Both the position numbers and the translations under genes were made by a program. From contig NZ_JAUSST010000005.1 in assembly GCF_030812415.1 (NCBI RefSeq), positions 1-64,000 of the forward strand: 64,000 nucleotides of DNA, given 5' to 3'. Source of the DNA: Paenibacillus harenae (lineage in GTDB: Bacteria; Bacillota; Bacilli; Paenibacillales; Paenibacillaceae). This document shows, piece by piece, positions 48,830-58,170 of the stretch; within the stretch, counting starts at the first letter, position 1, and each line of letters begins with the position of its first letter. Under the pieces are notes generated by a model. It had not been told where the DNA came from and did no database searches. It worked only from the letters and a program-made list of their open reading frames with translations.

Positions 48830-50673
48830 AGGGGAAATCCTTTTTTCGCACCATTCAAGTGAAGCTCGTCATCATTTATTTGCTGCTTATTCTCGTCGCG
48901 ATGCAGTTGATCGGCGTTTATTTCATCAGCACGGTCAAAAACTCGCTGATCGAGAGCTTCACGAACAACTTGAAGGAGCAGGCCGACATGTTATCCAAGC
49001 TAGCCGCGCCTAGCTTGTCGCCGAAGCTGGAGGCGGATAGCGACAGCTCGGAGAATACGACCGAGACGCTTAGTCTCGTCGTGCGCAATCTTTTCAGCAT
49101 TAGCGGCGCCGAGGTTCAGGTGCTGGATTCGAACGGCAAGATCGTCGCGACGTCGCAGCAGATGCATCAGTCCGATATCGGCAAGAAGAACAATGAGCTG
49201 GCCGTAAGCCGCGCCTTGCAGAACATTAGGGATAATGAAGAAGAAATCATAGATGAAGACAATATGCACAAGAAGATGATCGCACAGCCTGTCGTACTGA
49301 ACGAGAGGGTTGTTGGCGCGGTCTATATTGTCGCTTCGATGAACGATCTGTATGACACGGTGAACCGGGTTAACCAGATTTTTTTCTCGGGGACGTTAAT
49401 TGCTCTGGGACTTACGGGCGTACTCGGCGTTCTGCTGGCGCATACGATCACGAGTCCGATTCAAGGTCTGACCAAGCAGGCAGAGGCCGTAGCCGAAGGA
49501 AAATTCGACTTGCAGGTGCCGGTGCTTGGGGATGACGAGATCGGCAGGCTGAGCATGGCGTTCAATGATATGACGATCCGGCTCAAGGACGCTTTGTCGG
49601 TGAACGAGGAAGAGAACGAGAAGCTCGCATCGATTCTATCGAATATGAGCGACGGCGTCGTCGCTGCGGATGAGCACGGCAAAATCATCGTATGGAATCG
49701 TCGCGCGCTTGAGCTGCTTGACGTACGTTCTTGCGAGGGTTACGAGCTGTCGCAGTTGCTGGGGCTCTCCGAGCAGAAGCTGCAAGAGCTGCAGCAAGGC
49801 CGCGGGCAGACGCTATTGCTTGAGCCCGGGCTGGATGAGGAGCATGACGGCGATGCGGAAGGAGATGTGCTGCGCGTAACGTTCACGCCGATCCATCGCC
49901 GGGACAAGGGCATTACGGGCACGATTGCCGTCTTGCAGGACGTAACGGAGCAAGAGAAGCTGGAGCATTCGCGCCGCCAATTCGTCGCGAACGTCTCGCA
50001 TGAGCTGCGGACGCCGTTGACGACGATCAAGAGTTACGCGGAGGCGCTTAATGACGGCGCGCTCGAGGAGCGCGAGCTGTCCGAGCGGTTCGTTGGCGTG
50101 ATTAGCAACGAGACGGAGCGGATGATTCGGCTCGTCACCGATCTGCTGCATCTGTCGCGGCTTGATTCCAACCAAGCGCCGCTTAGACGGCGGCAGACGA
50201 ATGTGCATGATATGCTCGATGAGGTGGCGGACCGCTTCTCGTTCCAGCTGCGGCAGAAGTCGATCAAGGCAACGGTCCGCGTGGACTCCGGCCTGCAGGA
50301 TGCATGGCTGGACCGCGATCAGATCGACCAGGTGCTCGATAACTTAATATCGAATGCGATTAAGTATACGCTCGATGGGGGCAAGATCGAGCTGACGGCC
50401 AAGAAGCAGCAAAACCCGGCGACGATTGCGATCAGCGTCAAGGATACGGGCATCGGCATTCCGAAGAAGGATTTGAGCCGTATTTTTGACCGTTTCTATC
50501 GGGTGGATAAGGCTCGTTCGCGGAATATGGGCGGTACAGGTCTTGGTCTATCGATTGCCCGGGAAATCGTGAAGGCGCATGGCGGGTCGATTGCGCTTGA
50601 TTCCGAGCTAAACGAAGGAACGACGGTTACGTTCACGCTTCCGCTGCTGCAGGAAGGGGGCGAGATTGCGTGA
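48826..50673 (+). CDS. walK: Sensor histidine kinase WalK (YycG)
   Basis: 615 aa. Two membrane helices flanking an extracytoplasmic sensor domain (residues about 30-180), then HAMP, PAS ([22 protein letters not shown]), HisKA with His392 in [19 protein letters not shown], and HATPase with N and G boxes ([29 protein letters not shown]). It phosphorylates WalR. Essential in most Firmicutes. Overlaps walR and walH. Confidence 0.98.
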   Translation: MKGKSFFRTIQVKLVIIYLLLILVAMQLIGVYFISTVKNSLIESFTNNLKEQADMLSKLAAPSLSPKLEADSDSSENTTETLSLVVRNLFSISGAEVQVLDSNGKIVATSQQMHQSDIGKKNNELAVSRALQNIRDNEEEIIDEDNMHKKMIAQPVVLNERVVGAVYIVASMNDLYDTVNRVNQIFFSGTLIALGLTGVLGVLLAHTITSPIQGLTKQAEAVAEGKFDLQVPVLGDDEIGRLSMAFNDMTIRLKDALSVNEEENEKLASILSNMSDGVVAADEHGKIIVWNRRALELLDVRSCEGYELSQLLGLSEQKLQELQQGRGQTLLLEPGLDEEHDGDAEGDVLRVTFTPIHRRDKGITGTIAVLQDVTEQEKLEHSRRQFVANVSHELRTPLTTIKSYAEALNDGALEERELSERFVGVISNETERMIRLVTDLLHLSRLDSNQAPLRRRQTNVHDMLDEVADRFSFQLRQKSIKATVRVDSGLQDAWLDRDQIDQVLDNLISNAIKYTLDGGKIELTAKKQQNPATIAISVKDTGIGIPKKDLSRIFDRFYRVDKARSRNMGGTGLGLSIAREIVKAHGGSIALDSELNEGTTVTFTLPLLQEGGEIA

Positions 50674-52196
50674 TAGAGAAATTCAAAACGGGGGCGCTTA
50701 TTGCGCTTGTTGCAATCAGCCTTATACAAAGCTATTTGCTTGCTTACAGCATGCCTGGCCTTAATGCGACCGTTCGCAGAGACCAAAATTATGCGAACGC
50801 CGAGCCAATGGGGCGTGAAATGAGCGTGGAGAGCGTTATCTTTCCAGAGCAGCTTATCGTTCATTTGGGCGACAACAAGCATACCGTTATTTTGCCGGGG
50901 ACGCAGTTCTACGAAATGATTTTGAACCAGCGGATCAAGGGGCGGGAGTTCAAGGGTTTCCAGCGCAATCCGGCCAACATGCTCAATTGGGATGAGGTGC
51001 GGAAGAACGATATCGGCATCGAGCTGCGCTTCGATAGCGGCGTTCCTGTCGAGCTACTGCAAAAGCTGCTCAAGCTGGAGGGAGATCTGCTTTTCCTGAA
51101 CGAAACGATCAATCGGATCTGGATCTTCAAGACGACGGGCACGGAAGAGGTACGCACGTTCTTCTTCAGCAATGACGGGCTAATGGTGTACGAATCGGTA
51201 CGCGCAGACTTAACGGTGCGCGACGTCCAGGACTATGTGGGCTTTGGCCAATATCAGCCGACGTATACGATGACGGCCGACGGCTTGTATTATCCCGACA
51301 ATCCGATCGTCGGGACGGAGATTGTGTTCCCTTACGAGACGTATTCGCCGGATCTCATGCAGCGCAACCTGTTCTTCGATCCAAGCACGACGAGAACATG
51401 GGAGGATCGCAGCGGCTCGCAGATTTATACGGACGGCAAACGCGGCTTGCAGGTTGAACAGAACGGGACTTGGATCAACTATACAGACCCTGCCGCTCCG
51501 CAAAACAACGAAAATGTGCTTAGCGACAACGTGTTCGCATCGGTAGACTTCATTAATGAGCATGGGGGTTGGGATGGCATACACCGCTTCGTCAATCCTG
51601 GTCTGGAAAGCAAAGGGAAGCTGGTGCTGTTCCAGCAATATATAGAGCATTACCCGGTCGTCGAATCAGCTCCGTTCCACTTCGGCTACATGAGATTGTC
51701 GCTCCAGCAGGGCGTCGTCACCGAATATGCGCGCTCGCTCATTACGCTCGGCGTGAAAGCCGAGAGCAGGAAGGAACGCTGGCTGCCGGGCGGCGAGCCG
51801 CTTCGCAAGAAGCTGCAGTCGTTAAAGCGCCGCAGCGAGGTCATCGCGCTGTTCCCAGCTCTGCAGGCGCTGCCGAGCGAAGAGAAGAAGATGCGCTTCA
51901 CGCCGGTATGGGCGGTGCGGCTGCAGGATGGCACGGAGCAAGTGCTGGAGGACGCTTACCCTCACGGGTATGAGCCGCCGCAGCAGGAAGAGCCGGTGAA
52001 CGAAGGCAACGCGGCTAATCGCGGCAATGCCGGTCTTGGCGGCAGTACGGGGGAAGACGCCGGCGGCAGTCAGACCGGTTCGCTAAACTCGGTTAGTCAG
52101 GCAGGGCTGACAACGAATACAGCGTCTGCAGGCGTCGAGCCGTCGCCCCTATCCGGCGATGGCATCGATCAGTTGCTGGCGGGATTGAAAAATTAG
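50670..52196 (+). CDS. walH: WalK regulator WalH (YycH)
   Basis: 508 aa. N-terminal membrane anchor (LIALVAISLIQSYLLAYSMP), the YycH extracellular domains, and a long low-complexity Asn/Gly/Ser C-terminal tail of about 60 residues absent from the Bacillus protein. WalH and WalI form a membrane complex that restrains WalK. GTG start overlapping the walK stop by 4 nt. Confidence 0.93.
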   Translation: MIEKFKTGALIALVAISLIQSYLLAYSMPGLNATVRRDQNYANAEPMGREMSVESVIFPEQLIVHLGDNKHTVILPGTQFYEMILNQRIKGREFKGFQRNPANMLNWDEVRKNDIGIELRFDSGVPVELLQKLLKLEGDLLFLNETINRIWIFKTTGTEEVRTFFFSNDGLMVYESVRADLTVRDVQDYVGFGQYQPTYTMTADGLYYPDNPIVGTEIVFPYETYSPDLMQRNLFFDPSTTRTWEDRSGSQIYTDGKRGLQVEQNGTWINYTDPAAPQNNENVLSDNVFASVDFINEHGGWDGIHRFVNPGLESKGKLVLFQQYIEHYPVVESAPFHFGYMRLSLQQGVVTEYARSLITLGVKAESRKERWLPGGEPLRKKLQSLKRRSEVIALFPALQALPSEEKKMRFTPVWAVRLQDGTEQVLEDAYPHGYEPPQQEEPVNEGNAANRGNAGLGGSTGEDAGGSQTGSLNSVSQAGLTTNTASAGVEPSPLSGDGIDQLLAGLKN

Positions 52197-52230
52197 CGAT
52201 AACGCGAAGCGGTTTGGGAGGCGATGGCGA

Positions 52231-52986
52231 GTGGATTGGGGTAGAGCGAAGAGCGTGCTTATTTTCTCGTTCCTGTTGCTTAATCTATTGCTTGGGTATC
52301 AGCTGTGGCTCGATATTCGGGAGCAGAGGAACGTGAACGTGAATTCCGCGGAGCTGCCGCAGGACAAAGTGCTGCTCATGCAGCAGAAGGGCATATCGCT
52401 GAGAGACAATCTGCATCTGCCGCTGGAAACCCCGGAGCTTCGCGACATTACGTATTTGCTGCATTCGGACAGCAGGAAAAACGCAGAGCCGATTATGCTG
52501 GAGACGCCAGTCGACAGCCGTATTATTTTCACGCAATCGGAACTGGTGAAGACGCTCGGGAACATCATTCCCGAGCTCAATCAATACGTCTACGACTCGC
52601 TCGTCAGCGATGCCGGCGTGTCCGTCTTCCATCGCATGACGGAGGGGCGGCCGATGTTCGATGTGAAGCTGGAGCTGCACCATAGCTTTCAGAAAATAAC
52701 GGGTTACCAACAGGATCGGATCGAAATTCTAAGCACGGGCGAGGCGAAGCAGGTGCTGCCTGCAGCCAAGGTCATTACCAGCCTAATCGAAACCTACTTG
52801 CCGAACGGCTCGGTCATCACCGATATTCAGCTTGGCTATCACGGTCAAATCTTCGACTCCGAGAGACAGGTATCGACGCCATCGTGGCGGGTCATGCTGG
52901 AGGACGGTCAAATCTACTACGTTCATGCAATCAGCGGGGAAGTAGCGACGGACGAAGAGCAGGTGGAAACGGCTGGACTCAGGTAG
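52231..52986 (+). CDS. walI: WalK regulator WalI (YycI)
   Basis: 251 aa. MDWGRAKSVLIFSFLLLNLLL is the typical start with a single membrane helix, followed by the YycI domain ending IYYVHAISGEV. Partner of WalH. GTG start after GGGAGGCGATG. Confidence 0.93.
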   Translation: MDWGRAKSVLIFSFLLLNLLLGYQLWLDIREQRNVNVNSAELPQDKVLLMQQKGISLRDNLHLPLETPELRDITYLLHSDSRKNAEPIMLETPVDSRIIFTQSELVKTLGNIIPELNQYVYDSLVSDAGVSVFHRMTEGRPMFDVKLELHHSFQKITGYQQDRIEILSTGEAKQVLPAAKVITSLIETYLPNGSVITDIQLGYHGQIFDSERQVSTPSWRVMLEDGQIYYVHAISGEVATDEEQVETAGLR

Positions 52987-53139
52987 GCTATTGGTAGTGG
53001 ATACGACGGGGAAACCAGACAATTAGCGGGAGAAATCTCTGTTAATTTTTAGTATATTGCAAAAGTAGACAGGATATTGGTTGAATAGAGAGAATGATAG
53101 ATTGAGTACGCATGGGCAGAAGGGATAGGACGGGGCGTT

Positions 53140-53946
53140 ATGGGATTACGATTCACGGTATTGGCAAGCGGATCTACGGGGAACGCAACAATCGTGCAGG
53201 GCAGCGAGAAGACGGTGCTCGTCGACGCGGGTCTTAGCATGAAGAAGCTGGAGGAGGTCATGCGGGAGCAAGGAATAGCCGGCCATCATCTGGACGCGCT
53301 GTTCGTTACGCATGAGCATTCCGACCATATAAAAGGATTAGGCGCTTTCGCACGCAAATACGAGCTTCCGATCTATGCGAACGAAGCAACCTGGGGCGCG
53401 CTTGAGCGTCATGTAGGCAACATCGCACCGGAGAAGCGCGTCTATATAGAGACGGGAGAGACGGTTGATTTTGGCCCGATGAAGGTACAGTCTTATCCGA
53501 TCTCGCATGATGCGGCCGAGCCGGTCGGCTATACGTTCGAAGAGCATGGCGAGAAGCTGAGTCTCGCCACGGACCTTGGTTATATGAGCGAGAAGGTGAA
53601 GCGCCATATCATCGACTCCGACGTGCTGGTGCTCGAATCGAACCACGACACGGAAATGCTGCGCATGGGTCGTTATCCTTGGAATATTAAGCGCCGCATC
53701 CTTAGCGATATCGGACATTTATCGAACGTAGCCGCAGGCGAGGCGCTTTGCGAGCTGATGACGGATCGAACGAAACGCGTCTATTTGGCTCATCTCAGCC
53801 TTGACCATAATGTGATGGACTTAGCGAAGCTGACGGTGAATACAATATTGGAGGATCACGGAATATTTTATAAGAAAGAAGAGCATCCGCTGCGCGAGAC
53901 GCATCACGACAGACCTACGCCATGGGATGAAGTGAGGCGGAAATAA
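53140..53946 (+). CDS. walJ: Metallo-beta-lactamase fold hydrolase WalJ (YycJ)
   Basis: 268 aa. Metal motif THEHSDHIKGL, VLASGSTGNAT at the start, ATDLGYMSE and the C-terminal LAHLSLDHN. YycJ-type enzymes are 5'-3' DNA exonucleases or related; conserved at the end of the wal operon, though 153 nt separate it from walI. The 3' end overlaps the convergent small gene by 32 nt. Confidence 0.95.
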   Translation: MGLRFTVLASGSTGNATIVQGSEKTVLVDAGLSMKKLEEVMREQGIAGHHLDALFVTHEHSDHIKGLGAFARKYELPIYANEATWGALERHVGNIAPEKRVYIETGETVDFGPMKVQSYPISHDAAEPVGYTFEEHGEKLSLATDLGYMSEKVKRHIIDSDVLVLESNHDTEMLRMGRYPWNIKRRILSDIGHLSNVAAGEALCELMTDRTKRVYLAHLSLDHNVMDLAKLTVNTILEDHGIFYKKEEHPLRETHHDRPTPWDEVRRK

Positions 53947-54136
53947 GCGATTCCATCTGGGCATCAAGCTCTTCTTGCTTGGCGCTTAGCTCTTCTCTTG
54001 TCAGGAGGCCCTTCTCTATGAACAGCTCTAGCATAGCGCTTAGGGCGAGGACGGTACGGTAATGATCATCCTTCAGATCCGCGAGTTTGGCGACGAGCTG
54101 AACTTGCTCCCAGGAAGCGGGGGATTTGGATTTCAT
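53915..54136 (-). CDS. Small conserved-looking protein, unknown
   Basis: 73 aa, mostly helical (WEQVQLVAKLADLKDDHYRTVLALSAMLELF, then KGLLTREELSAKQEELDAQMESL). GGAGAGAAGC lies before the ATG. I do not know the family. Its end overlaps walJ on the opposite strand, and its start region is divergent from htrA. Confidence 0.65.
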   Translation of the reverse strand: MKSKSPASWEQVQLVAKLADLKDDHYRTVLALSAMLELFIEKGLLTREELSAKQEELDAQMESLISASLHPMA

Positions 54137-54329
54137 AACGGCTTCTCTCCTTCATTCATATCGTTTCGATCATGCACGGCGCGGGTATTAAAAGTCATAT
54201 AGCAAAAAAGGTAGAAATGAATGGTACATTTTTGTGAATCTATTATTATTTTAGTCAATTCTTCCGAAAACATTCCTAGATTGAAAAAATAGTCTTGATG
54301 TCGGTAGACATTGAGAGGGAGCGATAGCG

Positions 54330-55682
54330 ATGGGCTTATTCGACGACGATTTCTACTCGACAAAGGTTTCTCGGCGCGCGCGTGCAAGCAAGCAAGAGGA
54401 CTTTGCGTTTCCTTATAAAAGCGGTGGCCGAAAATGGTCGAATGTGAGGGTTGCCTTCGTATCCTCCTTCACCAGCGCCATTGCCGCGACGCTCCTGTTC
54501 GGAGCTTTCTTCGGCGGCGGCGCGGATAGCGGCGGCGGCCGCACCGCTACGGCAACGGCAGGCGTCGTCCAGACGATGGACGCGTCCGAACGCGCGATTC
54601 AAGCTTCGGCTAAAGTAAGGCCGGCCGTGGTCAGTATCGTTAACGAACAAATGTATTCGCTCGGCGGCGAGGCATTGGAGGAAGGCAGCGAAGGCAAAGG
54701 TACGCTGCGCGAAGCCGGTGTCGGTTCGGGCGTTATTATATCGAAGAACGACGGCAAGGCGATTATTGTGACGAATCATCACGTGATCGAGAATGCGGTA
54801 TCCGTGAAGGTTATTCTAATGAACGGCGAGAAGCGCGAGGCTCGCGTCATAGGCAAAGATCAGATTACCGATCTGGCGGTGCTGGAGATTGATGAGAAGG
54901 GTATCGATGTCGTTGCGGAGATTGGCGATTCATCGGCGCTTCGCGCGGCCGAATTCGTCATTGCGATCGGCAATCCGCTCGGGCTGGGCGAATCGTTGTC
55001 GCAAGGCATCGTCAGCCGGACGCATCAGATCATACCGGTGTCGCTGAACCAGGATGGCGTGTACGACTGGGAGCAAGAGGTCATTCAGATCGATGCATCC
55101 ATTAACCAAGGCAATAGCGGCGGTCCGTTGATCGATATGAACGGCCGTGTCGTAGGCATCAACAGCATGAAGATTGCCGACCTTGGCGTTGAAGGCATCG
55201 GCTTCGCTATTCCGATCAACAACGCAATGCCGGTTATAGAAAGCTTGTTGAAGGATGGCTTCGTGCCGCGTCCATATCTCGGCGTGTATACGATAGACTT
55301 GGAGCAGTATTGGGAGCAGCAAAATATGGCCGAGGCGTTCGAGGGCGAAATGTCCGAGGACGAGGATGGCGGCGATGAGCCGAAGGCGGACGCGAAGGAT
55401 GAGGCTTCCGCCGAAGATGGCGGTAAGGAGCTAGGACTGCCTGACGAGGTGTATGACGGCGTCATCGTGCTCGAGGCGGTAGGCCCGGCCATGGATGCCG
55501 GCCTTGCGTTCAACGATGTCATCGTGAAGCTGGATCGCCAGTCGATCGGCAGCACGATGGAGCTCCGCAAATACTTGTACGGCCAGAAAAAAATCGGCGA
55601 CGAGATCGAGGTTACGTTCTACCGCGAAGGCGAGCTGAAGACGACGAAGTTTACGCTGGGCGTAAAGGATGAAGAGGAATAA
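54330..55682 (+). CDS. HtrA/DegP-like membrane-anchored serine protease
   Basis: 450 aa. Cytoplasmic N-terminus, one membrane helix (about 39-61), trypsin-like domain with His151 (TNHHV), Asp181 (TDLAVL) and Ser263 (GNSGGP), and one PDZ domain. A 40-residue Asp/Glu/Ala/Gly-rich stretch (about 330-370) is inserted between the first PDZ strand (PYLGVYTIDL) and the rest (GVIVLEAVGPAMDAGL). It degrades misfolded secreted proteins. The htrA-after-walJ order is the same as yycK/htrC in Bacillus. Confidence 0.95.
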   Translation: MGLFDDDFYSTKVSRRARASKQEDFAFPYKSGGRKWSNVRVAFVSSFTSAIAATLLFGAFFGGGADSGGGRTATATAGVVQTMDASERAIQASAKVRPAVVSIVNEQMYSLGGEALEEGSEGKGTLREAGVGSGVIISKNDGKAIIVTNHHVIENAVSVKVILMNGEKREARVIGKDQITDLAVLEIDEKGIDVVAEIGDSSALRAAEFVIAIGNPLGLGESLSQGIVSRTHQIIPVSLNQDGVYDWEQEVIQIDASINQGNSGGPLIDMNGRVVGINSMKIADLGVEGIGFAIPINNAMPVIESLLKDGFVPRPYLGVYTIDLEQYWEQQNMAEAFEGEMSEDEDGGDEPKADAKDEASAEDGGKELGLPDEVYDGVIVLEAVGPAMDAGLAFNDVIVKLDRQSIGSTMELRKYLYGQKKIGDEIEVTFYREGELKTTKFTLGVKDEEE

Positions 55683-55740
55683 GCGTAGCGGCAGGGCATG
55701 CTAAGCTTGCTTCGGCAACTGTAGGGATAAATGAGAGTGC

Positions 55741-55779
55741 AGGATGCGAACGGGAAGCCGTTTGTATCCTGTTTTTTTG
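55741..55779 (+). terminator. Terminator after htrA
   Basis: CAGGATGCGAACGG (55741-55754) pairs with CCGTTTGTATCCTG (55759-55772) with one mismatch and one G-U, loop 4 nt, followed by seven T residues. Confidence 0.92.
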
Positions 55780-55809
55780 TAAATGGAATGTTCTAATGCA
55801 ATCGTAAAC

Positions 55810-55839
55810 TTCACAGCATACGACATTTTCTGCTATGCT
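55810..55839 (+). promoter_or_regulatory. Promoter, twin copy 1 (before the CxxH/CxxC gene)
   Basis: TTCACA (55810-55815), 18 nt, TATGCT (55834-55839) as an extended -10 (TGCTATGCT). Identical hexamers and spacing recur before rlmH, with ATTTTCTGCTATGCTGG shared. Confidence 0.6.
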
Positions 55840-55892
55840 GGAGATAACGAAGAAAACAAAATTATCAACTAGGGATAGGAAGCGAGCAGATT

Positions 55893-56060
55893 ATGTATTG
55901 TGTATGCAAGGCACATATCGAGAACGCGTTGGATAGATTCGTGGATGAGTATGAGGATGCGCCGGACGTGGTGGATTTGAAGGAGACGCAGTTCGCGGAC
56001 TGGGATCCGCCGCGCAAGTGCGATCTGTGCGAAGAAGCAGCCACCTTCCTGGTGGTGTAG
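55893..56060 (+). CDS. CxxH/CxxC small protein
   Basis: 55 aa, translated by eye. Begins MYCVCKAHIENALDRFVDEY, giving CKAH (CxxH), and near the end has KCDLCEEAATFLVV (CxxC). This is the CxxH/CxxC family found next to htrA and rlmH in Bacillus anthracis and relatives; the four residues likely bind a metal. Too short to attract most gene finders. AGGAAGCGAG lies upstream. Confidence 0.85.
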   Translation: MYCVCKAHIENALDRFVDEYEDAPDVVDLKETQFADWDPPRKCDLCEEAATFLVV

Positions 56061-56112
56061 CGGGTACATATCCAGGCTGTCGGCAAGGGAAAGGGAACAC
56101 TGTATCTAATCC

Positions 56113-56493
56113 TCAATCCTTTTCGAGCAGCTTTTGTATGATTTGACGTTGGTAATCGGCGAACGCTTCGGACGAGTTCCATCCGCGTTCGGACATTAGG
56201 GTTTGATAGCGAAGCTTCTTGGCGGACAACTGGCCTTGAAGCTTTTTGCGTTCGGTATCGTTCTGGCAGGCGGAGATGAGATCGCCCAGCGTGATCATTT
56301 CTTTGCGCAGCTGCATTTCCTCGGGAAGCATTCCCGCATTCTTCAGCAGCTTGTAGCCGACCCGAAGCTCCTCGGGTACGCTGTCCATGTCGTCCAGGGG
56401 AAGCGGCTTTCCGGCGCCCGGCAGATTGTCGAATTCTCCTTTGCGAATGGCCTCGCGTATTTTCTCCTCAGCTAGCATGCGTAGAAAATCCAT
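56113..56493 (-). CDS. DUF1992 domain protein (DnaJ-related conserved region)
   Basis: 126 aa. [28 protein letters not shown] is the DUF1992 signature, also seen in the DnaJC28 conserved domain. Function unknown. It opposes its neighbours, between the CxxH/CxxC gene and rlmH. Confidence 0.88.
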   Translation of the reverse strand: MDFLRMLAEEKIREAIRKGEFDNLPGAGKPLPLDDMDSVPEELRVGYKLLKNAGMLPEEMQLRKEMITLGDLISACQNDTERKKLQGQLSAKKLRYQTLMSERGWNSSEAFADYQRQIIQKLLEKD

Positions 56494-56593
56494 CTCATAT
56501 CAACTCCTTGCTCATTAGTTTATCACAAAGCGGAGCTAACTAAAGATGGGCACTTAGGGAAATTAGCAGGACGTTGTTTGGTCCGGGGCTTGC

Positions 56594-56623
56594 TTCACAT
56601 ACCGGGTTATTTTCTGCTATGCT
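56594..56623 (+). promoter_or_regulatory. Promoter, twin copy 2 (before rlmH)
   Basis: TTCACA (56594-56599), 18 nt, TATGCT (56618-56623) with extended TG, nearly identical to copy 1. Confidence 0.6.
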
Positions 56624-56658
56624 GGGAGCAACTAGGAAAAGGATGTGTAGCACAACTT

Positions 56659-57138
56659 ATGCATATACAGATAGCGGCCGTTGGCAAGCTGAAAGAGAAA
56701 TATTTGGTGCTCGGCATAGCGGAATATGCCAAGCGGCTCGGGCCTTACGTGAAGCTTACGCTCACGGAAGTGCCCGACGAGAAGGCGCCGGAGACGATGA
56801 GTCCGGCGGAGGAAGCGATTGTGCGCGACCGCGAGGGCGAGCGGCTTCTGGCGCAGCTGAAGCCGGATGCGCATGTCGTCGCGCTTGCCCTTGATGGCGA
56901 GCTGTGGTCGAGCGAGGATCTCGCGGCGCAGCTCGATAAGTTAGCCACATATGGGCGCAGCCACGTGGCTTTTGTCATTGGCGGGAGCAACGGTCTGGCT
57001 CCCGTCGTGCTTCAGCGCGCCCAGCAGAAGCTCAGCTTCGGGCGCATGACGCTGCCGCACCAGCTGATGCGGCTGGTGCTGGTCGAGCAGATTTATCGGG
57101 CGGTGAAGATCAATCGGGGGGAACCGTATCACAAGTAG
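56659..57138 (+). CDS. rlmH: 23S rRNA (pseudouridine-1915-N3) methyltransferase RlmH
   Basis: 159 aa, exactly the usual length. Starts [16 protein letters not shown], with FVIGGSNGL (SAM-binding knot loop) and [19 protein letters not shown] ending EPYHK. It methylates pseudouridine 1915 in 23S rRNA helix 69. In staphylococci the orthologue (orfX) holds the SCCmec attachment site; no such element is seen here. Start at ATG 56659, matching the family; ribosome binding site distant and weak. Confidence 0.97.
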   Translation: MHIQIAAVGKLKEKYLVLGIAEYAKRLGPYVKLTLTEVPDEKAPETMSPAEEAIVRDREGERLLAQLKPDAHVVALALDGELWSSEDLAAQLDKLATYGRSHVAFVIGGSNGLAPVVLQRAQQKLSFGRMTLPHQLMRLVLVEQIYRAVKINRGEPYHK

Positions 57139-57159
57139 GGCGAAATGCTGTAACAAGAG

Positions 57160-57190
57160 AACTTCCTCGAAGAAGTCAATCGAGGAGGTT
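57160..57190. terminator. Bidirectional terminator between rlmH and the lysR gene
   Basis: AACTTCCTCGA (57160-57170) pairs with TCGAGGAGGTT (57180-57190) with one G-U, loop 9 nt. It starts directly after the LysR stop on the minus strand; U-tracts are weak on both sides. Confidence 0.55.
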
Positions 57191-58053
57191 TATGCAAGCA
57201 AACTTTGCGTCTCTTTGATAAAGGCAGCTATAGCAGGAGAGATTGTTTCCTGTGAACGTACTGCCAATCCTATGTTACGGGTAATAGGAGGTTTTAACGG
57301 TTTCACCACAATATTTGCTGGCATAACCGGCAGTATCATTGAAGGTACGATGGACACTCCAATGCCTGCCTCAACCATGGAGATAATGGTTGAATTCTCT
57401 GCAACCTCAAACTGCTTATTTAGGCTAAGCTCATTCTCTTGAAACGCCCTCATCACAAGTCGTTCACATCCAGATTTAAGCGAAAGAAACGGTTCGTGCA
57501 CAAGCTGCTCGATAGAGATCACGTCATGCTTCCTGAGTGGATGAGTCGCTGGCAAGACTGCAACATAGGGATCGCTAACAAGCTGGATGATATCCAGTCC
57601 GTCACATGGATTGGCCAGAAACCCAAGGTCAACGGTCCCAGCTTTGATCCAAGCTTCAACCTCCGCATAGCTTCCTTCAAAAAGTAGTAGTTCTACACCA
57701 GGATAGCGGCTGCGAAACGCTTGAAAAATACTTGGAATTACGTTAGCCGAAAAGCTGGGGAAGGCGCCGATCCGTAGGGTCCCATTCTTAACACCCTGTG
57801 CCTCTGATACAACTTGATTAATCTTGTCTTTCTGGCTCACGATCTCACGAGCATGCGGCAAGATTTGTTCACCTGCATCCGTCAGCTTTATGTGGTTGCG
57901 ATTGCGTGTAAAAAGAACAATGCCTAATTCTTTTTCCAAATCAGCAATACTGTGGCTAACGCCCGATTGGCTTGTAAGCAAAAGCTCTCCTGCTCTGGTG
58001 AAGCTGCCCGTTTGAACGACAGCCAGGAATACTTCTAATTGATAAAGAGTCAT
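57190..58053 (-). CDS. LysR family transcriptional regulator
   Basis: 287 aa. N-terminal helix-turn-helix (TGSFTRAGELLLTSQSGVSHSIADLEKELG) and a periplasmic-binding-like effector domain (LRIGAFPSFSANVIPSIFQAF). Divergent from the phzF-like gene, so it probably controls that gene and itself. Effector unknown. Confidence 0.95.
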   Translation of the reverse strand: MTLYQLEVFLAVVQTGSFTRAGELLLTSQSGVSHSIADLEKELGIVLFTRNRNHIKLTDAGEQILPHAREIVSQKDKINQVVSEAQGVKNGTLRIGAFPSFSANVIPSIFQAFRSRYPGVELLLFEGSYAEVEAWIKAGTVDLGFLANPCDGLDIIQLVSDPYVAVLPATHPLRKHDVISIEQLVHEPFLSLKSGCERLVMRAFQENELSLNKQFEVAENSTIISMVEAGIGVSIVPSMILPVMPANIVVKPLKPPITRNIGLAVRSQETISPAIAAFIKETQSLLA

Positions 58054-58170
58054 TTTCGCGCCTCACTTCCATGAACTACTCTTCATGCATGGTATGGTAA
58101 ATTTTCATTTTACGATCGATTGGAACTTCATTATGATGTATCCAATAGATAAAAGGGAGTGAGCATTGCG

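Noticed and set aside
56659-57138. rlmH as an SCC-type attachment site (orfX)
   Set aside because: The 3' end of rlmH is followed by a normal terminator and LysR gene; no recombinase or flanking direct repeats were seen.
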